64,000 nt of DNA from Thermomonas sp. XSG (GTDB lineage: Bacteria > Pseudomonadota > Gammaproteobacteria > Xanthomonadales > Xanthomonadaceae). Location: assembly GCF_014678725.1 (NCBI RefSeq), contig NZ_CP061497.1, positions 1,814,001-1,878,000 on the forward strand, read 5' to 3'. Shown one piece after another: positions 53,572 through 62,564 of the stretch; position 1 is the stretch's first letter, and each line of letters begins with the position of its first letter. The notes beneath the pieces are model-generated. The model made no database searches. It saw only the letters and a program-made list of their open reading frames with translations, and had not been told where the DNA came from. Position numbers and translations under genes: made by a program.

Positions 53572-54228
53572 TCAGCGCGCGGGTGCAGATGGATGCGGCT
53601 GGCCGGCGTGCGCCTGCCCGGCCTGCAGGCTCCAGCCGGCGACGTCGTGGCTCAGCCCGGCCAGTGCCTGTGAGAAGGCGTCGGCGACCTCCGCCACCGC
53701 CACCCCCGTCGCAGGCTGTGACTGGCGGAAGTTGCGGCTGCCCGCCACGCTCTGGTCGCGCAGGTGCAACAGGGTGGCGTTGACTTCGACCACTGCGGCG
53801 GGCAGCGCGCTGCCGGCGTACTCGGCGCGGAACGCGCGCACCTCCAGCAGCAGCCGGTAGTCGGCACTGAGGCCGCTGCCCTGGCGCGCCACCAGCGGCA
53901 GCTTGCCGCTGTCCTCCAGCGTACGCAGCACCGCGTCCTGCACCATCTCCGCGGGGGTGCGCGCCCACAGCGCGCCGCGGTAGACCTGCAGTTCGCCCGG
54001 TACCGGGCTGACCACGATCCGCGGGCCGTCTTCCATCTGCGCTTCGCCGGAGCGCGCCAGCGCCAGTGACCAGTCCACGGCAGGCCAGGACGGGTCGACG
54101 CGCCGCGCCGGCTCGGGGGCGTAGATGGTCGGGGTTTCGCGGGGGCCGCCGATCAGGCTGCTGCAGCCTGCCAGCAGCAGGCTGGTGGCGAGCAGGGCGG
54201 GGCGGAGGCATCGCTGCAGGCGGGTCAT
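53572..54228 (-). CDS. ABC-type transport auxiliary lipoprotein (PqiC-like)
   Basis: 218-aa lipoprotein: LLATSLLLAGC with Cys22. The following domain (PRIVVSPVPGELQVYRGALW; VQDAVLRTLEDSGKLPLVAR; ADYRLLLEVRAFRAEY) fits the family of auxiliary lipoproteins (DUF330/PqiC) that stand at the outer membrane in MCE-type lipid transport. The start overlaps the MlaD-like gene (ATGA), so it is the last gene of the mla operon. The C-terminal tail is low-complexity. Confidence 0.82.
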   Translation of the reverse strand: MTRLQRCLRPALLATSLLLAGCSSLIGGPRETPTIYAPEPARRVDPSWPAVDWSLALARSGEAQMEDGPRIVVSPVPGELQVYRGALWARTPAEMVQDAVLRTLEDSGKLPLVARQGSGLSADYRLLLEVRAFRAEYAGSALPAAVVEVNATLLHLRDQSVAGSRNFRQSQPATGVAVAEVADAFSQALAGLSHDVAGWSLQAGQAHAGQPHPSAPAR

Positions 54229-55151
54229 TTGGGGTCGAACTCCTTGGGGGCGTCGCGGCCCAGGATGTAGCGGGCGGGGTTGCCTTCCAATCGCCCGCTC
54301 AGCGCGCGCAGGTCGCGCATCAGCGCGCGCAGCTCCACCAGGGTGGGGCCCAGCTGGGCGAGGCCGTCGGTGGTGAAGCTCTGCAGGGCCGGCCGGTTCT
54401 CCGCGATCATGGCATTGGCGTTGCCGGCGGTCGCATCCAGCTTCGTCACCACCGCATCAAGCTTGTCCAGCAACGCCGGCAGGCGCTGCACCAGGTTGCG
54501 GTCCACGCCCTGGATCGCACCATCGGCATGGGCCAGGGCCGTCTTCATCGCCGCCGTGGCATCGCGTGCATTGACGATCAGCTCGCCGATCTCCTCGCGG
54601 CGGCCTGCGATGCTGCCGCTTGCCTGTTCGAGGTTTTCCAGCGTCTGCGAGATGCGGCGGATGTTGTCCTCGCTCAACACTTGGTCCAGCCGCGCCACCA
54701 GCCGGTTGGCGGTGTCGGCGATGTTCTGCAGCGCCGACGGCTCGGTGCGGATCACCGGCAGGTGTCCGTCCGACGAGGGTTGCAGGGCCGGCGCGTTGGG
54801 GCTGCCGCCGGTGAGCTGGATGAACGGCACGCCGGTGATGCCCTGCTGCGAGAGCTTGGCGCGGGTGTCGGTCTTGACCGGGGTGTTGGCCTTCAGCTTC
54901 AGGCGTGCGATGACCCGTCGCGCATCGTTGTCGTCCAGGTTCAGGCTTTCCACCGTGCCTACCGCCAGCCCGTTGTACTGCACGCTGCCGCCTTCGGTGA
55001 GGCCGGTCACGGGCTCGGTGAACACCACCATGTATTCGCGCCAGTTGCGCGCCGCCGAAAAGTTGCTGGCCCACAACGCGAACAGCAGCAGGAGCACCGT
55101 GGTCACCAGCGTGAAGGTGCCGATCAGCACGTAGTTGGCGCGCGTCTCCAT
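54225..55151 (-). CDS. mlaD: MlaD-family MCE protein
   Basis: 308-aa substrate-binding protein of an MCE lipid transporter. One N-terminal membrane helix (VLIGTFTLVTTVLLLLFALW), a single MCE domain (about 40-120; GLTEGGSVQYNGLAVGTVES, GVPFIQLTGG) and a long helical C-terminal part that may shape the lipid tunnel. It lies between the ATPase and the auxiliary lipoprotein genes. Confidence 0.88.
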   Translation of the reverse strand: METRANYVLIGTFTLVTTVLLLLFALWASNFSAARNWREYMVVFTEPVTGLTEGGSVQYNGLAVGTVESLNLDDNDARRVIARLKLKANTPVKTDTRAKLSQQGITGVPFIQLTGGSPNAPALQPSSDGHLPVIRTEPSALQNIADTANRLVARLDQVLSEDNIRRISQTLENLEQASGSIAGRREEIGELIVNARDATAAMKTALAHADGAIQGVDRNLVQRLPALLDKLDAVVTKLDATAGNANAMIAENRPALQSFTTDGLAQLGPTLVELRALMRDLRALSGRLEGNPARYILGRDAPKEFDPK

Positions 55152-55164
55152 CAGGTGAGCTCCA

Positions 55165-55989
55165 TCAGTCGTTGCCTTCCACCGAAGCGCGCGCGGCACG
55201 CGCCCGGGGGCCGTTGAAGTAGGCCTGCACCCACGGATGGTCGAGCCGTTCCAGCTCGGCCACCGGCGCGGTCGCCAGGACCTTGCGGTCGGCCAGCACC
55301 GCCACCCGGTCACAGATAGCGTATAGCGTGTCGAGATCGTGCGTGATCAGGAACACGGTCAGGCCCAGCGCCCGCCGCAGGGTCAGGATGAGTTCGTCGA
55401 ACGCCGCCGCGCCGATCGGGTCGAGGCCGGCGGTGGGTTCGTCGAGGAACAGCACCGGCGGGTCCAGCGCCAGCGCACGCGCCAGCGCCGCGCGCTTGCG
55501 CATGCCGCCGGACAGCTGCGATGGCAGCTTGTCTATGGCATCCGCCGGCAGCCCCGCCAGCTTGATCTTCAGCAGCGCAAGTTCATAGCGCAGCGATTCC
55601 GGCAGCTCCGGGTAGTACTCCTTCAGCGGCACCTGCACGTTCTCGCCGACGGTCAACGACGAGAACAGGGCGCCATCCTGGAACAGCACGCCGGTGCTGC
55701 GCTCGATATGCCGACGCACCATCGGATCGGTGGATGTCGCGTCCATGCCCAGCACCTCGATGCGCCCGGCGTCCGCCCTGCGCAACCCCAGCACCGAGCG
55801 CATCAGCACCGACTTGCCCGAGCCGGACCCGCCGACCACGCCGAGGATCTCGCCGCGCCGCAGGTCGAGGTCGACGCCGTCGTGCACGATCTGCTCGCCG
55901 AAGCGGTTGACCACCCCGCGCATGCGCACCACCGGTGCTTCCTCCCGGGGGCTGCCGTCGCTGGTGCGGGGTGCGGTGGCGTCGACCAT
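55165..55989 (-). CDS. mlaF: ABC transporter ATPase, MlaF-like
   Basis: 274-aa ATPase driving retrograde or anterograde phospholipid transport across the periplasm. Walker A GGSGSGKSVLMRSVL, Q-loop FQDGALFSSLTVGENV, signature LSGGMRKRAALARAL, Walker B PVLFLDEPTAGLDPI and His of LITHDLDTL are complete. It begins two bases after the permease stop. Confidence 0.92.
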   Translation of the reverse strand: MVDATAPRTSDGSPREEAPVVRMRGVVNRFGEQIVHDGVDLDLRRGEILGVVGGSGSGKSVLMRSVLGLRRADAGRIEVLGMDATSTDPMVRRHIERSTGVLFQDGALFSSLTVGENVQVPLKEYYPELPESLRYELALLKIKLAGLPADAIDKLPSQLSGGMRKRAALARALALDPPVLFLDEPTAGLDPIGAAAFDELILTLRRALGLTVFLITHDLDTLYAICDRVAVLADRKVLATAPVAELERLDHPWVQAYFNGPRARAARASVEGND

Positions 55990-55991
55990 GC

Positions 55992-57116
55992 TCAATAGTC
56001 CATCTGCATGAACCACAGCGCGGCAAAGGCGTCGATCACGATCACCATCGAGATCGCCTGCACCACGCTGGAGGTGGTGCGCTCGCCCAGCGACTGCGCG
56101 GTGCCCTTGACCTGCAGGCCCTCCAGGCAGCCGATCAGGCCGATCACCAGCGCGAACAGCGGCGCCTTGGTCATGCCGACCACGAAGTGCCGCAGCTGCA
56201 TGGTTTCGTGCGCGCGCGCGAGGTAGGCGACGACGGGGATGTCGAGGTTGAACGCACCCACCGCCATGCCGCCCAGCATGCCGGCCAGCATCGCGATGAA
56301 GGTCAGCAGCGGCAGCATCGCCAGCAGCGCCAGCACGCGCGGGATCACCAGCAGGTCGACCGGGTCGAGGCCGAGCACGCGGATCGCGTCCACCTCCTCG
56401 CGGTTCACCATCATGCCGATCTGCGCGGTGAACGCGCTGGCGGTGCGGCCGGCCAGCAGGATCGCGGTGAGCAGCACCCCGAATTCACGCAGGAACGCGG
56501 CGTTGACCAGTTCGACCACGAAGATCGTCGCGCCGAAGTCGGCCAGCACCATCGCGCCGAGGAAGGCGATCACCGCGCCCACCATGAACGACAGCAACGC
56601 CACCAGCGGCACCGCGTCCAGGCCGATCTGTTCCATGTGGTGGACGGTGGCGGTCAACCGCAGCCGCGCCGGCTCCTTGAACAGGCGCAGCAGCTTGGCC
56701 TGCACCTCGCCGAAGAAGCCGATCAGGATGACCACCTCGTGGGCGTTTTCCACCACCGCATGGCCCAGCCGCTCCATCGCCGCCTTGACGCCGAGTTCGC
56801 GCTTGCGCGCGGGGCGGTCGTCGTGGACGTTCTCGATCGCATCCACCAGCGGCTGCTGGTCGGTGCGGAAGCGCAGCGTCGAATAGTCCAGCCCGCGGCG
56901 GTCGGCAAAGCGCAGCAGCTGCAGCACGCCGAGCGTGTCCAGCCGTTCGCAACCGCGCGCGTCCACGCCGACCACCTGTTCCGGTGCAGCCGCGAGCGCG
57001 GTCGCGATCGCGCCGGCATGGCGCAGCGTCCAGCGGCCGCGCAGGCGCAGGACGCCCGGATCTCCATCCTGGTCGATGCCGGCGGCAGGCGTGGCGCTGT
57101 CGGTTACCGGTTCCAT
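55992..57116 (-). CDS. mlaE: MlaE-family permease with N-terminal STAS domain
   Basis: 374-aa inner-membrane permease. An N-terminal STAS-like domain (LRLRGRWTLRHAGAIATALA; VDARGCERLDTLGVLQLLRF) is fused to the MlaE permease (LVNAAFLREFGVLLTAILLA, GRTASAFTAQIGMMVNREEV, DAIRVLGLDPVDLLVIPRVL). In E. coli the STAS protein MlaB is separate; here it is the first 100 residues. ATG at 57116 gives MEPVTDSATPAAG. It heads the operon E-F-D-lipoprotein. Confidence 0.9.
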   Translation of the reverse strand: MEPVTDSATPAAGIDQDGDPGVLRLRGRWTLRHAGAIATALAAAPEQVVGVDARGCERLDTLGVLQLLRFADRRGLDYSTLRFRTDQQPLVDAIENVHDDRPARKRELGVKAAMERLGHAVVENAHEVVILIGFFGEVQAKLLRLFKEPARLRLTATVHHMEQIGLDAVPLVALLSFMVGAVIAFLGAMVLADFGATIFVVELVNAAFLREFGVLLTAILLAGRTASAFTAQIGMMVNREEVDAIRVLGLDPVDLLVIPRVLALLAMLPLLTFIAMLAGMLGGMAVGAFNLDIPVVAYLARAHETMQLRHFVVGMTKAPLFALVIGLIGCLEGLQVKGTAQSLGERTTSSVVQAISMVIVIDAFAALWFMQMDY

Positions 57117-57202
57117 GCCGGGCAAGCTTACGCAATGCCGTGTCGACGTGTGCATGCGCCATCGCCCATGCGATGCTTAGGGGCCTCCTCCGCCCGTCCG
57201 CC

Positions 57203-58435
57203 ATGACCGAAGCGACCTACACCGAACGCATTGCCTTCGTGGTGGACCTGGCCCGGCACCTGCACGCCTATGGCACCACCTCGCAGCGCATGGAGGCGGC
57301 GATCGAGTCGGTGGCGCGCAAGCTGGCGCTGGAATGCCAGCCGTGGTGCAACCCGACCGGGATCATCCTGTCCTTCAGCGACCCGGCGCGGCCGGCCGGC
57401 GAGTCGGACACCACCCGCATCATCCGCCCGGGGCTCGGCGATACCAACCTGCGCAAGCTGTGCGAGGCCGACCGCATCGCCGAGGACGTGATCAACGGCC
57501 GCATGGGGATCGGCGCCGGCCGCGCGGCGCTGCGCGAGCTGGATCGTCCCGGTGGCTGGCGCGGCCAGGTGATGGTGGCGTTGGGCTTCGCGCTGGCCTC
57601 GGCCGCGGTGGCCGGGCTGCTGCGGCTGCCGTGGTTGGATATCGCCACGGCTGGCGTGATCGGGCTGCTGATTGGAGGTCTGGCGCTGGCGGCGCAGTCG
57701 CGGCCGCGCCTGCACGAGAGTTTCGAGGCGCTGGCCGGCCTGCTGGCGGGGACGGTGGCCATCCTGGTCAGCAGTTTCATTGGGCCGCTCAATCTAAATA
57801 CCGTCATCATCGCGGCGGTCATCGTGCTCCTGCCCGGCATGATGCTGGCGCTGTCCACCAACGAACTGACCAGTCGGCACCTGGTCTCGGGTACCGCGCG
57901 CTTCGCCGGCGCGCTGATGATCATCGTCAGCTTGACCATTGGCATTGCGATCGCGTTTGGACTGGCCGGGGTGGCCGGGATCGAACCGCAGGTGCGGGCG
58001 TCGCGCCCGCAGTCGGAATGGGTGGTCTGGTCCGCGGTGGCGCTGGCCGCGTATGCATTCGCGGTTCTGTTCCAGGCCGGGCGCCGCGATTATCCGCTGG
58101 TGATGGGGTCGGTGATCGCGGGTTATCTGATCTCGCGCTTTTCCGGCGAGTGGCTGGGGCCGATTGCCGGGGTATTCCTGGCCGCGCTGGCGGCGACCGC
58201 CGCGGGCAACGCCTATGCGCGCTGGTTCAACCGGCCTGGTGCGTTGGTGCGCCTGCCCGGCATCATCATCCTGGTGCCCGGCAGCATTTCCTTGCGTGGG
58301 GTGATCTCACTGGTGCAGTCGCAGGATATCGGCGCGGGCGAGGCCGCGGCGATGGCCGCACTCAATACCCTGATGGCGCTGCTGGCGGGGCTGGTATTCG
58401 GCAACCTGCTGATGCCCACGCGGCGCAGCCTTTGA
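57203..58435 (+). CDS. ThrE-like threonine/serine exporter
   Basis: 410-aa membrane protein with the cytoplasmic N-terminal ThrE domain (LARHLHAYGTTSQRMEAAIE; GDTNLRKLCEADRIAEDVIN) and about ten membrane helices, with the internal motif VLLPGMMLALSTNELTSRHL and near the end IILVPGSISLRGVISLVQ. Members export threonine and serine. Both ThrE modules are in one chain. ATG at 57203; a terminator follows. Confidence 0.87.
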   Translation: MTEATYTERIAFVVDLARHLHAYGTTSQRMEAAIESVARKLALECQPWCNPTGIILSFSDPARPAGESDTTRIIRPGLGDTNLRKLCEADRIAEDVINGRMGIGAGRAALRELDRPGGWRGQVMVALGFALASAAVAGLLRLPWLDIATAGVIGLLIGGLALAAQSRPRLHESFEALAGLLAGTVAILVSSFIGPLNLNTVIIAAVIVLLPGMMLALSTNELTSRHLVSGTARFAGALMIIVSLTIGIAIAFGLAGVAGIEPQVRASRPQSEWVVWSAVALAAYAFAVLFQAGRRDYPLVMGSVIAGYLISRFSGEWLGPIAGVFLAALAATAAGNAYARWFNRPGALVRLPGIIILVPGSISLRGVISLVQSQDIGAGEAAAMAALNTLMALLAGLVFGNLLMPTRRSL

Positions 58436-58465
58436 GCGCGAGCTGATCCACTGAATCCGGAAACA

Positions 58466-58491
58466 AAAACGCCGGCGGGTGCCGGCGTTTT
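58466..58491. terminator. Bidirectional intrinsic terminator
   Basis: AAAACGCCGGC/GCCGGCGTTTT stem with GGGT loop between the convergent exporter and H-NS-like genes. Confidence 0.9.
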
Positions 58492-58512
58492 CGATTCCAC
58501 GGTGGCGCGCGC

Positions 58513-58884
58513 TTACTTGATCAGCAGATCTTCCAGCTTGCGGCCGTTGGCGATTTCCGCCGCCACCCAGCGCGGCTGGCGGCCGCGGCCGGTCCAGGTG
58601 TCCTTGTCATTGGCCGGGTTGCGGTACTTCGGCGCCACCTTGCCGGTGCTGCGGCCCTTGGTGGCCTTGCGGGCCTTCTTCGCCGCCGGCGCCGCGGCGG
58701 TGCTGCCACCGGTCTTGCCGTACAGCTCTTCGAACGTCCAGCCGGATGCCTTCAGCACCTTGGCGACCGCCGCCTTGGTCTGCGCCGCGGGCTTGCGCTT
58801 GGCCAGCACCTTGCGGCGGCTGTTGGCGCGCTTGATCAGCGCGGCCAGCTCCTGGGGGTTCAGGGTTTCGATATTCAGGCTCAT
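58513..58884 (-). CDS. H-NS family DNA-binding protein
   Basis: 123-aa nucleoid protein. The N-terminal helical part (LNPQELAALIKRANSRRKVL) should dimerise, the middle is a Lys/Ala-rich linker, and the C-terminal DNA-binding domain YRNPANDKDTWTGRGRQPRW carries the H-NS core loop (GRGRQP). Proteins of this kind silence AT-rich genes; the less GC-rich parts of the secretion cluster are possible targets. Confidence 0.9.
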   Translation of the reverse strand: MSLNIETLNPQELAALIKRANSRRKVLAKRKPAAQTKAAVAKVLKASGWTFEELYGKTGGSTAAAPAAKKARKATKGRSTGKVAPKYRNPANDKDTWTGRGRQPRWVAAEIANGRKLEDLLIK

Positions 58885-59005
58885 GGGCTCTGTTCTTTTA
58901 TTGAATGGAGGGAGTTATCCAATCCTTGGACACCCGGATAATAGCGCCGTGCGGATTTGCCGCCAATATTTCCGTGTAATCGCTGGGCGGCCGCGGTTAT
59001 CCCCC

Positions 59006-60718
59006 TCAGGCGCCGCCAATCCGCGCCAGCAGTGCCGCCCTGTCCAGGTTTTCCGCCTCCGCCGCGCTGCGGGCGCGATATTCGAAGGTACCGGCTTCCA
59101 GGCCGCGACCGGACACCACCACCCGGTGCGGGATGCCGATCAGCTCGATATCCGCGAACATCGCGCCCGGGCGCAGGCCGCGGTCGTCCAGCACGGTATC
59201 GATGCCGGCGGCATTCAATTCCGCGTGCAGGGTCTCCGCGGCTTCGGCCACCGCCGGATCGTTCTTCGGATTGATCACGCAGACCGCCACCTGCCACGGC
59301 GCCATCGCCTGCGGCCAACGGATGCCGGCGTCGTCGTGGTTCTGCTCGATCGCCGCGGCGACAATGCGCGACACGCCGATGCCGTAGCAGCCCATCGCCG
59401 GGTTCACCGCCTTGCCGCTGGCATCCAGCACGGTGCATTTCATCGCTTCGGAATATTTGCGGCCGAGCGCGAACACATGCCCGACCTCGATGCCGCGGGC
59501 CATCCGCAGGGCGCCGCTGCCGTCCGGCGACGGGTCGCCCTCGACCACGTTGCGGATATCGGCGGTTTCGGGTTCCGGCAGGTCGCGGCCCCAGTTCACC
59601 CCGGCGATATGGAAGCCGGGCCTGTTGGCGCCGACCACGAAGTCCGCCAGCGCGGCCACGCTGCGGTCGGCGACCACGCGGATGGTTTTTTTCGCATGGA
59701 GCGGGCCGAGGAATCCGGGCTCGCTGCCCAGGTATTCCAGGATTTCCGCTTCGGTGGCCAGCCGGTAATCCGCCAGCCCCGGCAGTTTCGCCAGCTTGAT
59801 CTCATTGACCACGTGGTCGCCGCGCACCAGCGCCAGCACGAACTGCGGTCCACCATCGCCATCGACGGCCATGATCGCCACCGATTTCACCGTGCGCGCC
59901 AGCGCGATCCCCATCAGTGCGGCGACCTCCTCGCAGGTTTTCTGGACCGGCGTTTCGATATCGCGCAGGGTTTCCGAGGCGGCCGGGCGCGGGCCGGGTG
60001 CAACCGCTTCGGCCAGTTCGACGTTGGCCGCGTAATCGGAGGTTTCCGAGAACGCCAGCGCGTCCTCGCCGGAATCGGCCAGCACGTGGAATTCGTGCGA
60101 GGCGCTGCCGCCGATCGCGCCGGTATCCGCCGCCACCGCGCGGAACTTCAGCCCCAACCGGGTGAAGATGCGCGTGTAGGTGTCGTACATGGTGCGGTAC
60201 TGGGCGTGCAGCGATTCATCGTCGGCGTGGAAGGAATAGGCGTCCTTCATGATGAATTCGCGCGCGCGCATCACCCCGAAACGCGGGCGGATTTCGTCGC
60301 GGAACTTGCTGGTGATCTGGTAGAAGTTGACCGGCAGCTGCTTGTAGCTGGCGATTTCCTGGCGGAAGAAATCGGTCACCGCCTCTTCGGCGGTGGGGGT
60401 GAAGCAGTATTCCTGCTCCTTGCGGTCGCGGATCTTCAGCAGCTGCGGCCCGAATTTCGCCCAGCGTCCGGTTTCCTCCCACAGCTCGCGCGGCTGCACC
60501 GACGGCATCGCCATTTCGATCGCGCCGGCGCGATTCATCTCCTCGCGCACCACCGTTTCTACCTTGCGCAGCACCCGCAGCCCCAGCGGCGACCAGGTGT
60601 ACAGGCCGGCGGCGAGCTTGCGGATCATGCCGGCCTTGAGCATCAGCTTGTGGCTGACGATCTCGGCGTCGGCGGGGGTTTCCTTTTCGGTGCGGAGGTG
60701 GAATTGCGACAGGCGCAT
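59006..60718 (-). CDS. proS: Prolyl-tRNA synthetase
   Basis: 570-aa class II synthetase of the bacterial type. Motif 2-3 segments ([40 protein letters not shown]), the TWSPLG loop near the start and an inserted editing domain (about 225-400; [16 protein letters not shown]) are all recognised, with the anticodon-binding domain at the end. ATG at 60718 begins [18 protein letters not shown]. An upstream extension of the frame to 60754 is not supported. Confidence 0.95.
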   Translation of the reverse strand: MRLSQFHLRTEKETPADAEIVSHKLMLKAGMIRKLAAGLYTWSPLGLRVLRKVETVVREEMNRAGAIEMAMPSVQPRELWEETGRWAKFGPQLLKIRDRKEQEYCFTPTAEEAVTDFFRQEIASYKQLPVNFYQITSKFRDEIRPRFGVMRAREFIMKDAYSFHADDESLHAQYRTMYDTYTRIFTRLGLKFRAVAADTGAIGGSASHEFHVLADSGEDALAFSETSDYAANVELAEAVAPGPRPAASETLRDIETPVQKTCEEVAALMGIALARTVKSVAIMAVDGDGGPQFVLALVRGDHVVNEIKLAKLPGLADYRLATEAEILEYLGSEPGFLGPLHAKKTIRVVADRSVAALADFVVGANRPGFHIAGVNWGRDLPEPETADIRNVVEGDPSPDGSGALRMARGIEVGHVFALGRKYSEAMKCTVLDASGKAVNPAMGCYGIGVSRIVAAAIEQNHDDAGIRWPQAMAPWQVAVCVINPKNDPAVAEAAETLHAELNAAGIDTVLDDRGLRPGAMFADIELIGIPHRVVVSGRGLEAGTFEYRARSAAEAENLDRAALLARIGGA

Positions 60719-60784
60719 GGCATTCGGGCGTGGGGAAAACCCGCATTCTGCCATGCGCCGCCGGCGTGCCCCGCGGCGCCGCGC

Positions 60785-61051
60785 CTATTTCGCGCCGTCC
60801 ACCGCCATGCCGTCCTGCGGGGTGCGGCTGATCCTCTCGTAGCGGCGGCCCTTGGGCGGCTCCTCGGTGACCTGCAGGTTGCCGGCATCGTCGCGCCAGC
60901 GGTACAGCGCATTGGCGCGGTCGGCCTGGATGGCGGCAGCCTCCGCGGCGGCCTGACGCTCGCGCTCACGGCGCGGCATCTCGGTGGTGAACCACCACCA
61001 TGCCGCGGCCGCCAGCGCGACCGCGGCCAGCAGCATGCCCAGCTGTCTCAC
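60785..61051 (-). CDS. Small membrane-anchored DUF4124-like protein
   Basis: 88-aa protein: N-terminal membrane helix (LLAAVALAAAAWWWFTTEMP), short Ala/Glu-rich stretch, then YRWRDDAGNLQVTEEPPKGR, the DUF4124 motif (Y-x-W-x-D-x2-G). It starts with GTG overlapping the stop of the next DUF4124 gene upstream (GTGA), so the two are coupled. Function unknown. Confidence 0.7.
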   Translation of the reverse strand: MRQLGMLLAAVALAAAAWWWFTTEMPRRERERQAAAEAAAIQADRANALYRWRDDAGNLQVTEEPPKGRRYERISRTPQDGMAVDGAK

Positions 61052-61431
61052 GGCTTGGCCTGCATGCAGAACGCCTTGACCGCGGCCTGGTTCAGTTCCA
61101 GCTGGGCCTTGTGCTCGTCCGCGGTCATGTTGCGGTCCGGCTTGCCGTCGCCATTGGTGTCGATGCCGATCGGTCCGCCGGCCTGCAGGCGGGCGACGTT
61201 GCCACGGGCCTTGGTGCACTGCTCGCTTTCCGGCTGCTTGGCGGCGCCCTCCGCCGGCTTGCCGTCATTGACCTCGATTTCTCGGGTCTGGTGGATCTGC
61301 TTGGGGGCCACGTCAGTGTAATGGGTCACGCCATTGGCGTCCTTCCACTGGTAGACGCGCTGCTGCGCCATTGCCGGTGCCGCGGCCACGGTCAGCGCCA
61401 ACGCGATGGCGAGGGGGCGGATGGGATTCAT
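61048..61431 (-). CDS. DUF4124 periplasmic protein
   Basis: 127-aa secreted protein: signal MNPIRPLAIALALTVAAAPA with cleavage at AMA/QQ, followed by RVYQWKDANGVTHYTDVAPK, the DUF4124 core. An EF-hand-like DTNGDGKPDRN stretch (about 90-100) could bind calcium. Two cysteines occur in the C-terminal half. It is coupled to the smaller DUF4124 gene. The role of this family is not known. Confidence 0.8.
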   Translation of the reverse strand: MNPIRPLAIALALTVAAAPAMAQQRVYQWKDANGVTHYTDVAPKQIHQTREIEVNDGKPAEGAAKQPESEQCTKARGNVARLQAGGPIGIDTNGDGKPDRNMTADEHKAQLELNQAAVKAFCMQAKP

Positions 61432-61504
61432 GCGGGCGCTCCGGGGGAATGTGCGCCGATTGCAGCACCGCGCCGCCGCCGCCGCAAGCCCGTAAACTGG
61501 CGGA

Positions 61505-62278
61505 ATGGACGAATCCGGAACCCCCGCCCCGCGCCCGCGCGCCCGCGGCATCTATCTGCTCCCCAATCTGTTCACCACCGGCGGCCTTTTTGGTGGCTTC
61601 TTCGCCATCATCGCGGCTTCGCAGGGGCGATTCGAGGCGGCCTGCGTGGCCATCTTCGTGGCCGGGGTGCTGGACGGCCTGGACGGGCGGGTGGCGCGGC
61701 TGACCAATACCCAGAGCGAGTTCGGCGTGCAGTACGACTCGCTGGCCGACCTGATCAGCTTCGGCATGGCCCCGGCGATGCTGATGTACCACTGGGCGCT
61801 GGTGTCGATGAAGCTCGACAGCGTGACCCTGGGCAAGATCGGCTGGCTGGCGGCGTTCCTCTACGCGGCCTGCGCGGCGCTGCGCCTGGCCCGCTTCAAC
61901 AGCCAGGTGGGCACCGTGGACAAGCGCTGGTTCATCGGCCTGGCCAGCCCGGCGGCAGCGGGACTGATGGCCAGCTTCGTCTGGGTCTGCCAGGAATTCG
62001 GCTGGTCCGGCGAGGAGCTGCGCTATGCCGCGCTGGCGCTGACCGTGGTGGCCGGCCTGTTGATGGTCAGCCGGATCCGCTACAGCAGCTTCAAGGGCAG
62101 CGGCAGCGGGCCGAAGGCCGACCGGGTGCCGTTCTTCGCGCTGGTGGTGGCGCTGGCCATCCTGATCGCGCTGTGGATCGCCCCGGCGGTGACGTTGCTG
62201 ACCGCCAGCACGCTGTATGCGCTGTCCGGGCCGCTGATGTGGCTGCGCCGTCGCCACCCGGCGGGGCAGGACGCCTGA
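61505..62278 (+). CDS. pssA: CDP-diacylglycerol-serine O-phosphatidyltransferase
   Basis: 257-aa membrane enzyme making phosphatidylserine, precursor of phosphatidylethanolamine. The CDP-alcohol phosphotransferase motif D-G-x2-D-G-x2-A-R-x8-G-x3-D-x3-D is exact, in DGLDGRVARLTNTQSEFG and then YDSLAD. About seven membrane helices. A TAAACT -10-like element (61493-61498) lies six bases before the ATG and no ribosome site is visible, so a leaderless message is likely. Confidence 0.92.
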   Translation: MDESGTPAPRPRARGIYLLPNLFTTGGLFGGFFAIIAASQGRFEAACVAIFVAGVLDGLDGRVARLTNTQSEFGVQYDSLADLISFGMAPAMLMYHWALVSMKLDSVTLGKIGWLAAFLYAACAALRLARFNSQVGTVDKRWFIGLASPAAAGLMASFVWVCQEFGWSGEELRYAALALTVVAGLLMVSRIRYSSFKGSGSGPKADRVPFFALVVALAILIALWIAPAVTLLTASTLYALSGPLMWLRRRHPAGQDA

Positions 62279-62280
62279 GC

Positions 62281-62559
62281 GTGAGCTGGGACGGGTTCCA
62301 GCGCGCGGTGCTGGCCGAGCTCGGCCATGTGCTGTATCGCCTGCCCGATGCGCCGGTCCCGGTCGCCGGGGCCGGCGATGCACCGGCGGTGGATGCGCCG
62401 ATGCTGGCCCGGCTGGCGCGTGCGGCCGGCATGGCGCCCGACGCCCTGCTGGCCCGCACCGACATCGCCGCGCAGAGCGCGCGCCTGCGCGGCGATGCCG
62501 CCGCCAAGCGCGCGCTGTGGCCGCGCCTGCGCGCATTGCGGCGCGATCCCTCGGCGTGA
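62281..62559 (+). CDS. Small protein upstream of rimI, possibly HolD-like
   Basis: 92-aa protein starting with GTG two bases after the pssA stop. The first part, FQRAVLAELGHVLYRLPDAP, and the end, DAAAKRALWPRLRALRRDP, recall the DNA polymerase III psi subunit HolD, whose C-terminal part in E. coli has ARAALW. In E. coli holD lies directly before rimI, as here. The similarity is short and the call is tentative. The stop overlaps a possible GTG start of rimI. Confidence 0.5.
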   Translation: MSWDGFQRAVLAELGHVLYRLPDAPVPVAGAGDAPAVDAPMLARLARAAGMAPDALLARTDIAAQSARLRGDAAAKRALWPRLRALRRDPSA

Positions 62560-62564
62560 ACGCG

